Source: Methanomicrobiales archaeon (GTDB lineage Archaea; Halobacteriota; Methanomicrobia; Methanomicrobiales; Methanoculleaceae). Taken from it: a stretch of DNA of 12,094 nucleotides. This document shows positions 6,661 through 12,094 of this stretch, piece after piece. The notes beneath the pieces are model-generated. The model searched no databases, was not told the DNA's origin, and was given only the letters and a program-made list of their open reading frames with translations. The position numbers were made by a program, and so were the translations under genes. Location of the stretch: contig JAAZOW010000117.1 in assembly GCA_012797575.1 (NCBI GenBank), positions 1-12,094 on the forward strand, read 5' to 3'. Each line of letters opens with the position of its first letter. Position 1 is the first letter of the stretch.

Positions 6661-7806
6661 ATGGTGAAGAAGAACATGCTCATGTGGGACGAGACGCTCT
6701 TCCAGGATCCCGAAGCATTCGAGATCGACTACGTCCCCGAGCAGTTCAACCATCGCGATGCCCAGATACGCGATCTCGCTTTCCAGGTCCGGCCGGGTCT
6801 GCGGGGAGGAAGGCCGCTCAACACCATATGCCGCGGCCTCCCTGGCACCGGGAAGACGACGAGCATCCGAAAGATCTTCGCCGAGATCGAGGACGTCTCA
6901 CAAAAGCTGATCCCCGTCTATGCTAACTGTCAGATCGATAACACTCGATATGCCATCTTTTCACAGATCTACCAGCGAGTCACTGGACGCTTGCCACCGC
7001 CATCAGGTACATCGTTCAAACGGGTTCTTGAGTCCATCGCCCGGAACATGCTCCAGGAAGAGCAGGTACTCCTGGTGGCGCTGGACGATGCAAACTATCT
7101 CCTCTACGAGAATGAGATCAACCGTGTTCTCTATCCCCTGCTCCGTTCCCATGAAGTCTACCCTGGCCTTAGAATAGGCGTGATCGCCATTGTAAGCGAC
7201 ATGACCATCAGCCTCCAGAGTGCGGTGGATGCGCGGGTGGCATCGGTTTTCCGCCCCACGGAGATCTATTTCCCTCCGTACTCTGAGGAGGAGATCCGCG
7301 GCATCCTTGAAGAGCGAATTCTCCAGGGGCTCTATCCGAACGTCCTTCGTTCAGGGATCTTCGATCTCGTGGTGGAGCAGACGATGAAGAGCGGTGATCT
7401 CCGCGTCGGCATCGATCTCATCAGACGGGCAGCCTTAAACGCTGAGAGAAGCGCTCGCCGTTCCATCGAGCGGGAGGATGTCTGCAAGGCCTATGAGATA
7501 TCCCGATACCTGCATCTTGCGTTCTCACTGCGTGCGCTCAAGGCCGAGGAGATGGAGTTGTTGCGGCAGATTGCGGAGATATCGATGCAGGCAGAACAGG
7601 AGATGAGTGCCGGCGAGGTACATCGTCTCGTGCAAGAGCAGATGGGGATCGGGTATACCAAGTACTATGAGACGATCAAAAAGTTTGATGCAATGCGAAT
7701 TCTCAACCTTCATTACCGCCAGGGAAAAGGAAGAACTCGGCTGATCAGTCTTCGTTACGATCCTGAGCGTGTACTGGAGCACCTGCAGCAGGAACAGACG
7801 ATTTGA
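6661..7806 (+). CDS. cdc6: ORC1-type DNA replication initiator (Orc1/Cdc6)
   Basis: From the ATG at 6661 this is a 381-residue AAA+ protein of normal length for archaeal Orc1/Cdc6, which binds origin recognition boxes and loads the MCM helicase. Visible motifs: DYVPEQFNHRDAQI (23-36), the typical N-terminal signature; Walker A GLPGTGKTT (59-67); Walker B VALDDANYLL (139-148), with Asp where many family members have Glu; a sensor-1 region IAIVSD; and the sensor-2 motif GDLRVGIDLIRRA. The last roughly 90 residues form the winged-helix DNA-binding domain. An in-frame GTG at 6646 would add five residues but lies upstream of the expected transcript start. mch follows 49 bases later on the same strand. 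A near-consensus Orc1 binding box lies 2.2 kb downstream at 10009-10032. Confidence 0.95.
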   Translation: MVKKNMLMWDETLFQDPEAFEIDYVPEQFNHRDAQIRDLAFQVRPGLRGGRPLNTICRGLPGTGKTTSIRKIFAEIEDVSQKLIPVYANCQIDNTRYAIFSQIYQRVTGRLPPPSGTSFKRVLESIARNMLQEEQVLLVALDDANYLLYENEINRVLYPLLRSHEVYPGLRIGVIAIVSDMTISLQSAVDARVASVFRPTEIYFPPYSEEEIRGILEERILQGLYPNVLRSGIFDLVVEQTMKSGDLRVGIDLIRRAALNAERSARRSIEREDVCKAYEISRYLHLAFSLRALKAEEMELLRQIAEISMQAEQEMSAGEVHRLVQEQMGIGYTKYYETIKKFDAMRILNLHYRQGKGRTRLISLRYDPERVLEHLQQEQTI

Positions 7807-7855
7807 AAATCCTTATCTGTTCTGCCACCGCCTGTACTCTGATGAGGTTTTCCAT

Positions 7856-8803
7856 ATGCTCAGCGTGAATGAACTGGCACTGGACATTTTTGACGAACTC
7901 TTCGAATATGCCGAAGATTACAATGTCGCCCCACATGAACTTGACAACGGTGCACGCATTGTTGACTGCGGCGTCCGCACTCCTGGAGGCTACCAGGCAG
8001 GGAGGCGGTTTACCGAGATCTGCATGGGTGGGCTCGGTGAGGTGGATACCGTCATGGGGCGGGTCGGGGATGTTCCTATCCCATTCATCGAGATCCGCAC
8101 CGACTTCCCGGCCATCGCATGCCTCGGCGCCCAGAAGGCCGGCTGGACAGTCAACGTCGGCAAGTACTTCGCCATGGGTAGCGGCCCTGCGCGGGCGCTC
8201 TCCCTGAAGCCAAAGCACACCTACGAGGTCATCGATTACGAAGACGAGTTTGACTACGCGGTCATCGCACTTGAGAGCGATCACCTTCCGAATGCCGATG
8301 TCATGGAAACGATTGCCGACGCATGCAACGTGGACGTTGCCAACACCTGCGCGGTCGTCGCTCCCACGGCATCGATCGTCGGTTCGATCCAGGTCGCTGG
8401 CCGTTGCGTTGAGACTGCGGTCTACAAACTGAATGAACTCGGGTTTGACACAAAGAAGATCGACGCTGGTATCGGCCATGCCCCGATCGCCCCTGTCAAG
8501 AAGGATGGCACGAGGGCGATGGGTAGCACTAATGACGCCACGATCTATCATGGGAGCATCATGCTGACGATGAACGCCCCGGAGATAAAGGATTACCTTG
8601 ACAGGATCCCGAGCAACACATCCCGAGGGTACGGGAAGCCGTTCTACGATATCTTCAAGGAGGCCAACTTCGACTTCTACCAGATCGACACCGCGCTCTT
8701 CTCTCCGGCCGAGGTGGTCATCAACGAGCTCTCTGAAGGCGTTGTCTATCATGTGGGAGCCGTCAACCCTGAAGTGACACTGAAATCCTTCGGATTCGTC
8801 TAA
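7856..8803 (+). CDS. mch: Methenyltetrahydromethanopterin cyclohydrolase
   Basis: Mch interconverts N5-formyl-H4MPT and 5,10-methenyl-H4MPT in the cytoplasm, the third step of CO2 reduction to methane. The 315-residue length is normal for the family and the sequence is recognisable end to end: MLSVNELALDIFDEL start, GGYQAGRRFTEICMGGLGEV, GWTVNVGKYFAMGSGPARAL, the IDAGIGHAPIAPV block and the TNDATIYHG block. The ATG at 7856 is chosen because it matches the family N-terminus and has GAGGT 7 bases upstream; the open frame extends further upstream into the end of cdc6, but that extension is not family sequence. The gap to cdc6 is 49 bases with no strong TATA box, so co-transcription is plausible; GAAAATCCTTATC at 7805-7817 is a weak promoter candidate. 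The gene is followed by a T-rich stop. Confidence 0.97.
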   Translation: MLSVNELALDIFDELFEYAEDYNVAPHELDNGARIVDCGVRTPGGYQAGRRFTEICMGGLGEVDTVMGRVGDVPIPFIEIRTDFPAIACLGAQKAGWTVNVGKYFAMGSGPARALSLKPKHTYEVIDYEDEFDYAVIALESDHLPNADVMETIADACNVDVANTCAVVAPTASIVGSIQVAGRCVETAVYKLNELGFDTKKIDAGIGHAPIAPVKKDGTRAMGSTNDATIYHGSIMLTMNAPEIKDYLDRIPSNTSRGYGKPFYDIFKEANFDFYQIDTALFSPAEVVINELSEGVVYHVGAVNPEVTLKSFGFV

Positions 8804-8822
8804 CCCCTCTCATCTTTTTCTG
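8804..8822 (+). terminator. T-rich terminator after mch
   Basis: Directly after the mch stop codon the plus strand reads CCCCTCTCATCTTTTTCTGG, a pyrimidine-rich stretch with a run of five T (8815-8819). This is the form expected of archaeal intrinsic termination. Confidence 0.5.
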
Positions 8823-9100
8823 GTTGGCCCGGCACATGTCTACGATCTCCTGTACTCGAGCTCGCTCTGTCCTTCCGGGAGGGGGGGATGTCTCTGGTGT
8901 GGCGGGCTCAGGGGCGAGTCAGGCACTTATACGGACGCCTGAAGTTCGGCTCCAAACCGCATCCCCTATGGCTGTGGGACATGAGACCACCCGGAGATGG
9001 AGGGCCGGGAGAGGAGGCCGGTCGGGGCGAGCTCCCTTGCGAGGAATTCGCCGTCTGAACGGAGCCTGGCTGGACCTCTTCACCCACATCTCCGGGCGGT
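8823..9100. other. GC-rich gap with structured, gene-free sequence
   Basis: No convincing gene is seen in either strand; open frames here lack family-like sequence and start signals. The DNA is rich in inverted repeats: TCAGGC/GCCTGA (8919-8924 and 8937-8942) and GGCGA/TCGCC (near 9026-9052). It directly precedes the first IS200/IS605-like element and may be older mobile-element debris, but I cannot match it to a family. Confidence 0.35.
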
Positions 9101-9350
9101 AACGCTCACTCTTGCGGGGCAGAGCGAGAAGGCCCCAGGATGCGTTTTGAAACAATACATTTTTCTTCTCCTTCTTCCAATACGTTGTACCTGTGTTGCG
9201 AGAACCAAGCAACCGGAGTGTGCAATCTGTTGCTGTAGGGCAAGAATTGCCCGAAGAGGGTAATCGAGCGCCTGTGGAGATCCGGTAAGTCCCTCCGGGG
9301 CAGGGTCGCCGACAGCTGGGAAGCCCCGCCCGCGAGCTGGGGTAGTTCAC
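9101..9350 (+). mobile_element. Short IS200/IS605-type element or tnpB 3'-end (omega-RNA) remnant, copy 1
   Basis: This roughly 250-base stretch ends in GGGGTAGTTCAC (9339-9350) after a CCCC/GGGG hairpin, the hallmark right end of many IS200/IS605-IS1341 elements. Just before it, one frame reads VGQELPEEGNRAPVEIR and then RQLGSPARELG, resembling the C-terminal tail of TnpB, but with a stop between, so no protein is made. The left side has an imperfect hairpin (CTCACTCT/AGAGCGAG, 9105-9112 and 9121-9128) that could be the left subterminal structure. No tnpB or tnpA is present. A diverged inverted copy occupies 10697-10930; 22 identical bases start at TGTGTTGCGAG in both, and the stem GGGCAAgaaTTGCCC here corresponds to GGGCAGgaaCCGCCC there, with one compensatory pair change. 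It may be a non-autonomous element (PATE/MITE type), a solo omega-RNA gene or a decayed tnpB end. Confidence 0.6.
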
Positions 9351-9360
9351 CCATCATGGT

Positions 9361-9375
9361 GCGAAATGCTATAGG
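9361..9375 (+). promoter_or_regulatory. Promoter of the tRNA-Val gene
   Basis: GCGAAATGCTATAGG combines a BRE-like CGAAA with a TATA-like TGCTATA. Its centre is about 15-20 bases before the mature tRNA 5' end, close to the spacing expected for a short pre-tRNA leader. It begins only 11 bases after the right end of the adjacent mobile element. Confidence 0.4.
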
Positions 9376-9383
9376 GCATCCAC

Positions 9384-9457
9384 GGGCCTGTGGTCTAGCT
9401 GGTCATGACATCGCCCTTACACGGCGAAGGCCTCCGGTTCGAATCCGGACAGGCCCA
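9384..9457 (+). tRNA. tRNA-Val (anticodon UAC)
   Basis: The 74-base cloverleaf is complete. Acceptor arms GGGCCTG and CAGGCCC pair perfectly, with discriminator A at 9457. The anticodon arm is TCGCC, loop CTTACAC, GGCGA, giving anticodon TAC (reads GUA valine codons). The T arm is TCCGG, loop TTCGAAT, CCGGA. The D arm contains AGCTGGTCATGAC. No CCA is encoded and no intron is seen. The gene is immediately downstream of the IS200/IS605-like element, which may have inserted beside it. Confidence 0.95.
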
Positions 9458-9470
9458 TCGATTTTGGAGG
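9458..9470 (+). terminator. Short T-run after tRNA-Val
   Basis: TCGATTTTGG directly follows the tRNA; the run of four T can serve as a stop for archaeal tRNA transcription. The remaining sequence up to the mop promoter at 9565 shows no gene. Confidence 0.35.
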
Positions 9471-9564
9471 ATTGCGGACAGGGTTCCGGAGAACGGATTG
9501 CACCCCCGCCCCTATCCGCATAGAAGGGCTCATCTCTCTGGTGATGGATCTTCAGGCATCGAAG

Positions 9565-9600
9565 CCTATATACAACTGAAGGATGAAGCACTGTCGGTGA
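9565..9600 (+). promoter_or_regulatory. TATA promoter and ribosome site of the Mop protein gene
   Basis: CCTATATACAAC (9565-9576) is a TATA box. A transcript starting about 26 bases on, near 9595, would carry GGTGA (9596-9600), a ribosome site 5 bases before the GTG at 9606. The alternative in-frame GTG at 9597 would be nearly leaderless. Confidence 0.5.
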
Positions 9601-9605
9601 ACACC

Positions 9606-9815
9606 GTGAAGTTAAGTGCAAGGAACCAGTTCCCGGGAACGGTAAAGCATATCGAGACTGGTATGGTCATCGCTGAGGTTATCATCGCGCTGGACGGTGG
9701 CGGTGAGATCACCTCGGTCATCACCAAGAAGGCCGCAGAGAATCTCGGACTTACCGTCGGCAAGAAGGTCTATGCCGTGGTCAAGTCGACAGAGGTCATG
9801 GTCGCTACCGATTGA
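9606..9815 (+). CDS. mop: Molybdenum-pterin binding (Mop/TOBE) protein
   Basis: This 69-residue protein is a single TOBE/Mop domain. It begins MKLSARNQFPGTVKHIETG, the classic Mop opening (SARNQ..G.V), and continues with VIAEVIIALDGGGEITSVIT, a helix with AENLGL, then GKKVYAVVKSTEVMVATD. Mop proteins assemble into oligomers that bind molybdate or tungstate in the cytoplasm for storage or delivery. In a hydrogenotrophic methanogen the likely client is the Mo/W formylmethanofuran dehydrogenase, and formate dehydrogenase if present; that is inference. The GTG at 9606 matches the family N-terminus and has GGTGA 5 bases upstream; the open frame extends back through the tRNA, which cannot be coding. 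The stop is followed by a 348-base convergent gap holding the Orc1 box. Confidence 0.9.
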   Translation: MKLSARNQFPGTVKHIETGMVIAEVIIALDGGGEITSVITKKAAENLGLTVGKKVYAVVKSTEVMVATD

Positions 9816-9993
9816 GCATTCGTATGGGGCGGGCTGCCTCACCATCCCCACCCCCCAGGAGCGGAGCGGTCTGTTACAGCCTTGAATCTGCCGAGAGCGC
9901 GGGGTGAGAGTTTCTTCAGAGCCCGTACGCCTCTCAGGACCGCCATGGAAGCCGGCAAGGGATGCAGAGGATCCAGCGGTTCCGGATGAAATC

Positions 9994-10006
9994 GGGAGCG
10001 TCTCCC
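9994..10006. repeat. Perfect hairpin left of the Orc1 box
   Basis: GGGAGcgtCTCCC ends three bases before the Orc1 recognition box. Together with the hairpin at 10042-10052 it brackets the box, but a role is not known. Confidence 0.4.
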
Positions 10007-10008
10007 AA

Positions 10009-10032
10009 ACCCCTTCGTTTCCACTGGAAATT
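10009..10032 (-). promoter_or_regulatory. Origin Recognition Box (Orc1/Cdc6 binding site)
   Basis: On the minus strand this reads TTTCCAGTGGAAAC directly followed by GAAGGGGT: the dyad core (TTCCA..TGGAA) plus the adjacent G-string that define the archaeal ORB as known from Pyrococcus, Sulfolobus and haloarchaea. I see no mismatch to the remembered consensus core. It lies in the non-coding gap 9816-10163 between convergent genes. A second, partial site in the same orientation (CGTTTCCAC on the plus strand) is at 10086-10094. Function as an origin is inferred from the motif and from the orc1/cdc6 gene in the same window; a long AT-rich unwinding region is not evident. Apart from this box and the hairpins, the gap shows no gene. 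Confidence 0.75.
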
Positions 10033-10041
10033 ATGACAAAT

Positions 10042-10052
10042 CCCCTGCGGGG
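10042..10052. repeat. Perfect hairpin right of the Orc1 box
   Basis: CCCCtgcGGGG lies 9 bases beyond the Orc1 recognition box. It mirrors the hairpin on the other side. Confidence 0.4.
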
Positions 10053-10163
10053 GCTATCCTGGACAGAAACGCAGTCTCTTCTGACCGTTTCCACCGCCGG
10101 CGAGTGTCGCACCTTCCCTACGACCGGGGCCCCCACAAGGCAAAATGAGTGATCCGATCCAGT

Positions 10164-10658
10164 TCACGGGATCGTGTGCGTGAGTGCCGGGATGGTGCTC
10201 TGGCTGGAGAAAGTCTCTTCGTGGCCATCCGGGAACCTGACCACAGCCTTCTTCGGCGAGAAGTCGGCCTGTACAAGCGGCGCGAACCAGTAGCGATCGA
10301 GCATCGCCTGCGCCCCGGTGAGGTCGAGTGCCGGTGTAGAGTAGACAACCCCATCATCGGTGTTCTGGACCTTTGCAAATCCCAGGACCGAGAACTCGGC
10401 GACATTGCTCTTGGCCGAAGTCACCGTTACGGGCGCTCCGGATGCTTCTTCGAGCGCGGATTTCAGCTCCTGCTCGGGTTCTGCGATCTTGAAGAAGACT
10501 GCGATCCTCTCGATCCACGAGAGCGTGTAGTCGAAGGTGATATCTGCATCTCCATCCTCATCCACGAGTATCAGGAGCCCATCAGCACTGAAGGCACCTG
10601 CCGGAGCTACCACGAGTGTCAGGATCAGGAGGGAGGCGACTAGGATTCCGTGTTTCAT
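10164..10658 (-). CDS. Small secreted hypothetical protein
   Basis: From the ATG at 10658 the product is 164 residues. Residues 1-23 are a clear signal peptide (MKHGILVASLLILTLVVAPAGA, cleavage near AGA/FS). The mature part reads like one compact domain: an acidic beta segment (LLILVDEDGDADITFDYTLSWIERIAVFF), a helix (EPEQELKSALEEASG), then beta strands and a final segment PKKAVVRFPDGHEETFSS. There is no cysteine, anchor or known motif, and I do not recognise the family. In-frame ATGs at 10664 and 10673 would only add residues before the signal peptide; 10658 is preferred because the AT-rich CGAAAGTAATCATAAG upstream is placed for a leaderless start there. The gene begins about 40 bases after the right end of the second mobile-element copy. 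Confidence 0.8.
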   Translation of the reverse strand: MKHGILVASLLILTLVVAPAGAFSADGLLILVDEDGDADITFDYTLSWIERIAVFFKIAEPEQELKSALEEASGAPVTVTSAKSNVAEFSVLGFAKVQNTDDGVVYSTPALDLTGAQAMLDRYWFAPLVQADFSPKKAVVRFPDGHEETFSSQSTIPALTHTIP

Positions 10659-10675
10659 CCCCATACCCCACATTT

Positions 10676-10695
10676 CTTATGATTACTTTCGATTG
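10676..10695 (-). promoter_or_regulatory. Possible promoter of the small secreted protein gene
   Basis: On the minus strand ATCGAAAGTAATCATAAG has a BRE-like CGAAA and an AT-rich, TATA-like core, centred roughly 26 bases before the ATG at 10658. It begins right after the right end (GGGGTAGTTC) of the adjacent IS200/IS605-like element. The TATA match is weak. Confidence 0.35.
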
Positions 10696-10696
10696 C

Positions 10697-10930
10697 GAAC
10701 TACCCCGTGCTCATCGGTGCGGGGTTTCCCGGCTGTCGGCGATCCTGTCCCGGAAGGGCTTCCTTCTCTTCGGGCGGTTCCTGCCCTACAGCAGATTGCA
10801 TATTCCAGTTGCTTGGTTCTCGCAACACAGATACCTCCTGTTAAGAGGAGAGAGAAGAAAAATCTATCGTCTCGAAGCAGGAGTGAGGAGTCCCCGGACC
10901 TTTCACCTCATAAGATAACGCAAGGCGAAG
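10697..10930 (-). mobile_element. Short IS200/IS605-type element or omega-RNA remnant, copy 2 (inverted)
   Basis: On the minus strand this repeats the plan of the copy at 9101-9350: a left hairpin (plus-strand arms TTCACCT and AGGCGAA near 10902-10929), a T-rich ATTTTTCTTCTC tract (10852-10863), 22 bases identical to copy 1 beginning TGTGTTGCGAG, the TGCAATCTG block, the GGGC/GCCC stem, GGATCGCCGACAGCCGGGAA, and an ACCCCG/CGGGGT hairpin ending GGGGTAGTTC (10697-10706). About 25 bases present in copy 1 are missing in the middle, which would break a shared protein frame while keeping the stems. No transposase gene is present. The T-rich tract may also end transcription of the DUF1616 gene, whose stop codon is 23 bases beyond the element's left edge. 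The extent of the left side is uncertain. Confidence 0.55.
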
Positions 10931-10952
10931 CGGCTCTGCTCCCATCCCGCCA

Positions 10953-11573
10953 TCAGTGCACCCGTAGCCAGAGGTGCAGATCCCGGTAACTGTGAGTCTC
11001 TGGTGGCATCTCCTTGAAGAGGAGGAACTCGATCCTGTTTGTATCCGGATCCATAATCCGGAAGGTGTAGGGCTGCTCCACGGTCTGGTCATATGGCACC
11101 GTGACGGAGAACTGGTCAAGGAGCATTGCCGAGGTGATCGCCGTCTGGTTGGTTACACCATCAAACTTGGCCTGCACTGCAAACGTCTGCACCGTATAGG
11201 TGATATCCTGTCTCTCGTGGTTCCCGATCCCGATGATGACGGTCTGTGGAGTCCCGGCCATGAATTCCGTTGGGTAATCGGCCGCCTTCCCCCCCGGTCC
11301 GAGGATGTAGAACTCAGTGAACGCATCCCCCTCCCCCGGCGTCAGGATGATGAAGATCGTTGCCCCGGCAGCGATGAGGACGATAGCGATGAGTGCAATA
11401 CTCAGGATCTGCTCCATCCAAGGCTTAGAGTGGTCAGGAGCCTCTGCGGGGAGTGTGCCGGCAGCGCCACCGGATGCTGCAGGGGCGAGATTGGTCCCGG
11501 TGTGGGCCGATGTACTGAAGGCGGGGAGGATCATATCTCCGCAGTCCCGGGGTCTATTGAGTTCGGGCGGCAT
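10953..11573 (-). CDS. Membrane-anchored DUF1616-like surface protein
   Basis: The 206-residue product has a polar Ala/Pro/Gly-rich N-terminus (1-50), one membrane helix (54-78, MEQILSIALIAIVLIAAGATIF) and an external beta-rich domain from about residue 84. That domain opens FTEFYILGPGGKAADYP and contains VIIGIGNHERQDITYTV, the signature of DUF1616 proteins found in many methanogens, often in envelope or glycosylation contexts. Full DUF1616 proteins usually have several membrane helices before this domain; here only one remains, so it is a short form. Two Asn-Xaa-Thr/Ser-type positions occur near residue 142. The ATG at 11573 lies a few bases after the expected transcript start given the TATA box at 11600-11607. 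Function is unknown. Confidence 0.85.
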   Translation of the reverse strand: MPPELNRPRDCGDMILPAFSTSAHTGTNLAPAASGGAAGTLPAEAPDHSKPWMEQILSIALIAIVLIAAGATIFIILTPGEGDAFTEFYILGPGGKAADYPTEFMAGTPQTVIIGIGNHERQDITYTVQTFAVQAKFDGVTNQTAITSAMLLDQFSVTVPYDQTVEQPYTFRIMDPDTNRIEFLLFKEMPPETHSYRDLHLWLRVH

Positions 11574-11597
11574 CCTGCTGACTCATACAGGGTCATG

Positions 11598-11609
11598 GTT
11601 ATATATACA
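11598..11609 (-). promoter_or_regulatory. TATA promoter of the DUF1616-like gene
   Basis: On the minus strand TGTATATATAACC is a strong TATA box. A start about 26 bases downstream falls near 11577, just before the ATG at 11573, so the message is almost leaderless. The upstream ATG at 11586 is out of frame and outside the transcript. Confidence 0.6.
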
Positions 11610-11663
11610 TTCCTGATTGGCTCCCTGCTGGGCCAGCGCGCTCCTCTTGAGGGGTCCGGACTC

Positions 11664-12094
11664 CTACCCCGCTCCCAGAAAATTTCTGTACCTGACCATC
11701 ACGACAACCCCGAAAAACCCGATCGCTGCGAGCATCAGATACGACTCCGGTCCGGCCCCGACCATCAGGATACTCTCTGAGATGCCGGTCGTCCAGGCGT
11801 AGAGAGAGGCGAGGATGAGACCCACAAGGAGCGGGATAGCCACGTGGATGAGCATGCGCCCGAGTCTGGAGAGGTCGCGGCCGAAGGTGTAGCCTGCAGC
11901 GAGGGCGATGCCGATCGACGCAAAGAGAAATATCCACTCCGAGAACGAGGATATCTCAGCCAGGATGGCGTTGCCGAAGTAGTTGGTGAACTCGCGCGGC
12001 GTGTAGGGGCCGAGGAGCGGGAAGTACCAGGCAACCGGTGACGCCCACATCGTATCGAGGATCTGGTGGGAGGCGACGCCTATGGTGGTGGCGA
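11664..12094 (-). CDS. DUF457/YdjM-like integral membrane protein (N-terminus beyond window)
   Basis: The frame is open to the window edge and 143 codons are visible, so this is the C-terminal part only. Upstream of the internal Met at 12050 the frame reads ATTIGVASHQILDTMWASP, with the HxxxD pattern seen in the membrane-bound metal-dependent hydrolase family (DUF457, YdjM/LexA-binding type). At least three hydrophobic segments follow (EWIFLFASIGIALAAGY, MLIHVAIPLLVGLILASLY, SYLMLAAIGFFGVVVMV), then a short RNFLGAG end. It is an integral membrane protein; hydrolase activity is only a family label. It lies 90 bases upstream of the DUF1616-like gene, which has its own promoter. Confidence 0.8.
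   Translation of the reverse strand, partial: ATTIGVASHQILDTMWASPVAWYFPLLGPYTPREFTNYFGNAILAEISSFSEWIFLFASIGIALAAGYTFGRDLSRLGRMLIHVAIPLLVGLILASLYAWTTGISESILMVGAGPESYLMLAAIGFFGVVVMVRYRNFLGAG

Noticed and set aside
7769..7855. Extended N-terminus of Mch overlapping the end of cdc6
   Set aside because: The extra residues are not Mch-like, and the ATG at 7856 has a good ribosome site and the family start.
7745..8752. 335-residue open frame on the minus strand opposite mch
   Set aside because: It is a GC-driven antisense frame of a highly conserved gene, with no signal or domain of its own.
8824..9102. 92-residue plus-strand frame after mch
   Set aside because: It is Arg/Gly-rich with no family-like sequence and no promoter or ribosome site; the DNA has many inverted repeats and reads better as non-coding.
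9405..9605. Open frame that would extend the Mop protein to 136 residues
   Set aside because: The extension runs through the tRNA-Val gene and its terminator and has no family similarity. The family N-terminus, TATA box and GGTGA site all support 9606.
9101..10930. CRISPR array
   Set aside because: Only two related segments exist, inverted and over 1 kb apart, without regular direct repeats and spacers; the right ends point to IS200/IS605-type elements.
10974..11780. 268-residue plus-strand frame opposite the DUF1616-like gene
   Set aside because: The minus strand has a recognisable protein with a membrane helix and a matching TATA box; the plus frame is its shadow.

Overview
The window looks like a chromosome segment of a hydrogenotrophic methanogen of the order Methanomicrobiales, most like Methanoculleus or a close relative. 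Evidence: a methenyl-tetrahydromethanopterin cyclohydrolase gene (mch), an archaeal Orc1/Cdc6 gene, archaeal TATA promoters placed so that several transcripts would be leaderless or nearly so, a tRNA gene without an encoded CCA end, and GC-rich coding DNA with AT-rich promoters. The genus is an inference; no rRNA is present.

Region 1 (1-5629, all minus strand): three tandem paralogous genes for large exported right-handed parallel beta-helix proteins. They share one core (a CDG..DH..(I/V)QAA opening, a GTYG(F/Y)LHNAWG block and a TGFDFAELND block) but differ in how they would be held at the cell surface: signal peptide plus Thr-Pro linker plus CARDB-like domain (cut by the window start), N-terminal membrane anchor plus poly-proline stalk, and signal peptide only.

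Region 2 (5630-8822, plus strand): a 356-base regulatory gap with palindromes and three TATA-like boxes, then a 200-residue protein with an unfamiliar N-terminal domain and a C-terminal four-cysteine zinc ribbon, then orc1/cdc6, then mch, closed by a T-rich terminator.

Region 3 (8823-10952): accessory-looking. Two diverged copies of a short element, in inverted orientation, carry the right end typical of IS200/IS605-IS1341 elements (the omega-RNA/tnpB 3' end) but no tnpB. Between them lie tRNA-Val(UAC), a small Mop/TOBE molybdate-tungstate binding protein, a near-consensus Origin Recognition Box (ORB, the Orc1/Cdc6 binding site) in a 348-base convergent gap, and a small secreted protein. The ORB 2.2 kb beyond the end of the orc1 gene makes 9.9-10.1 kb a candidate replication origin or Orc1-bound locus.

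Region 4 (10953-12094, minus strand): a DUF1616-type membrane-anchored surface protein and the C-terminal part of a multi-span DUF457/YdjM-like membrane protein cut by the window end.

Functional links: mch (C1 pathway) and the Mop protein (molybdate/tungstate handling, needed for formylmethanofuran dehydrogenase) fit one metabolism; Orc1 and the ORB fit replication initiation; the beta-helix cluster and the DUF1616 protein fit cell-surface construction.
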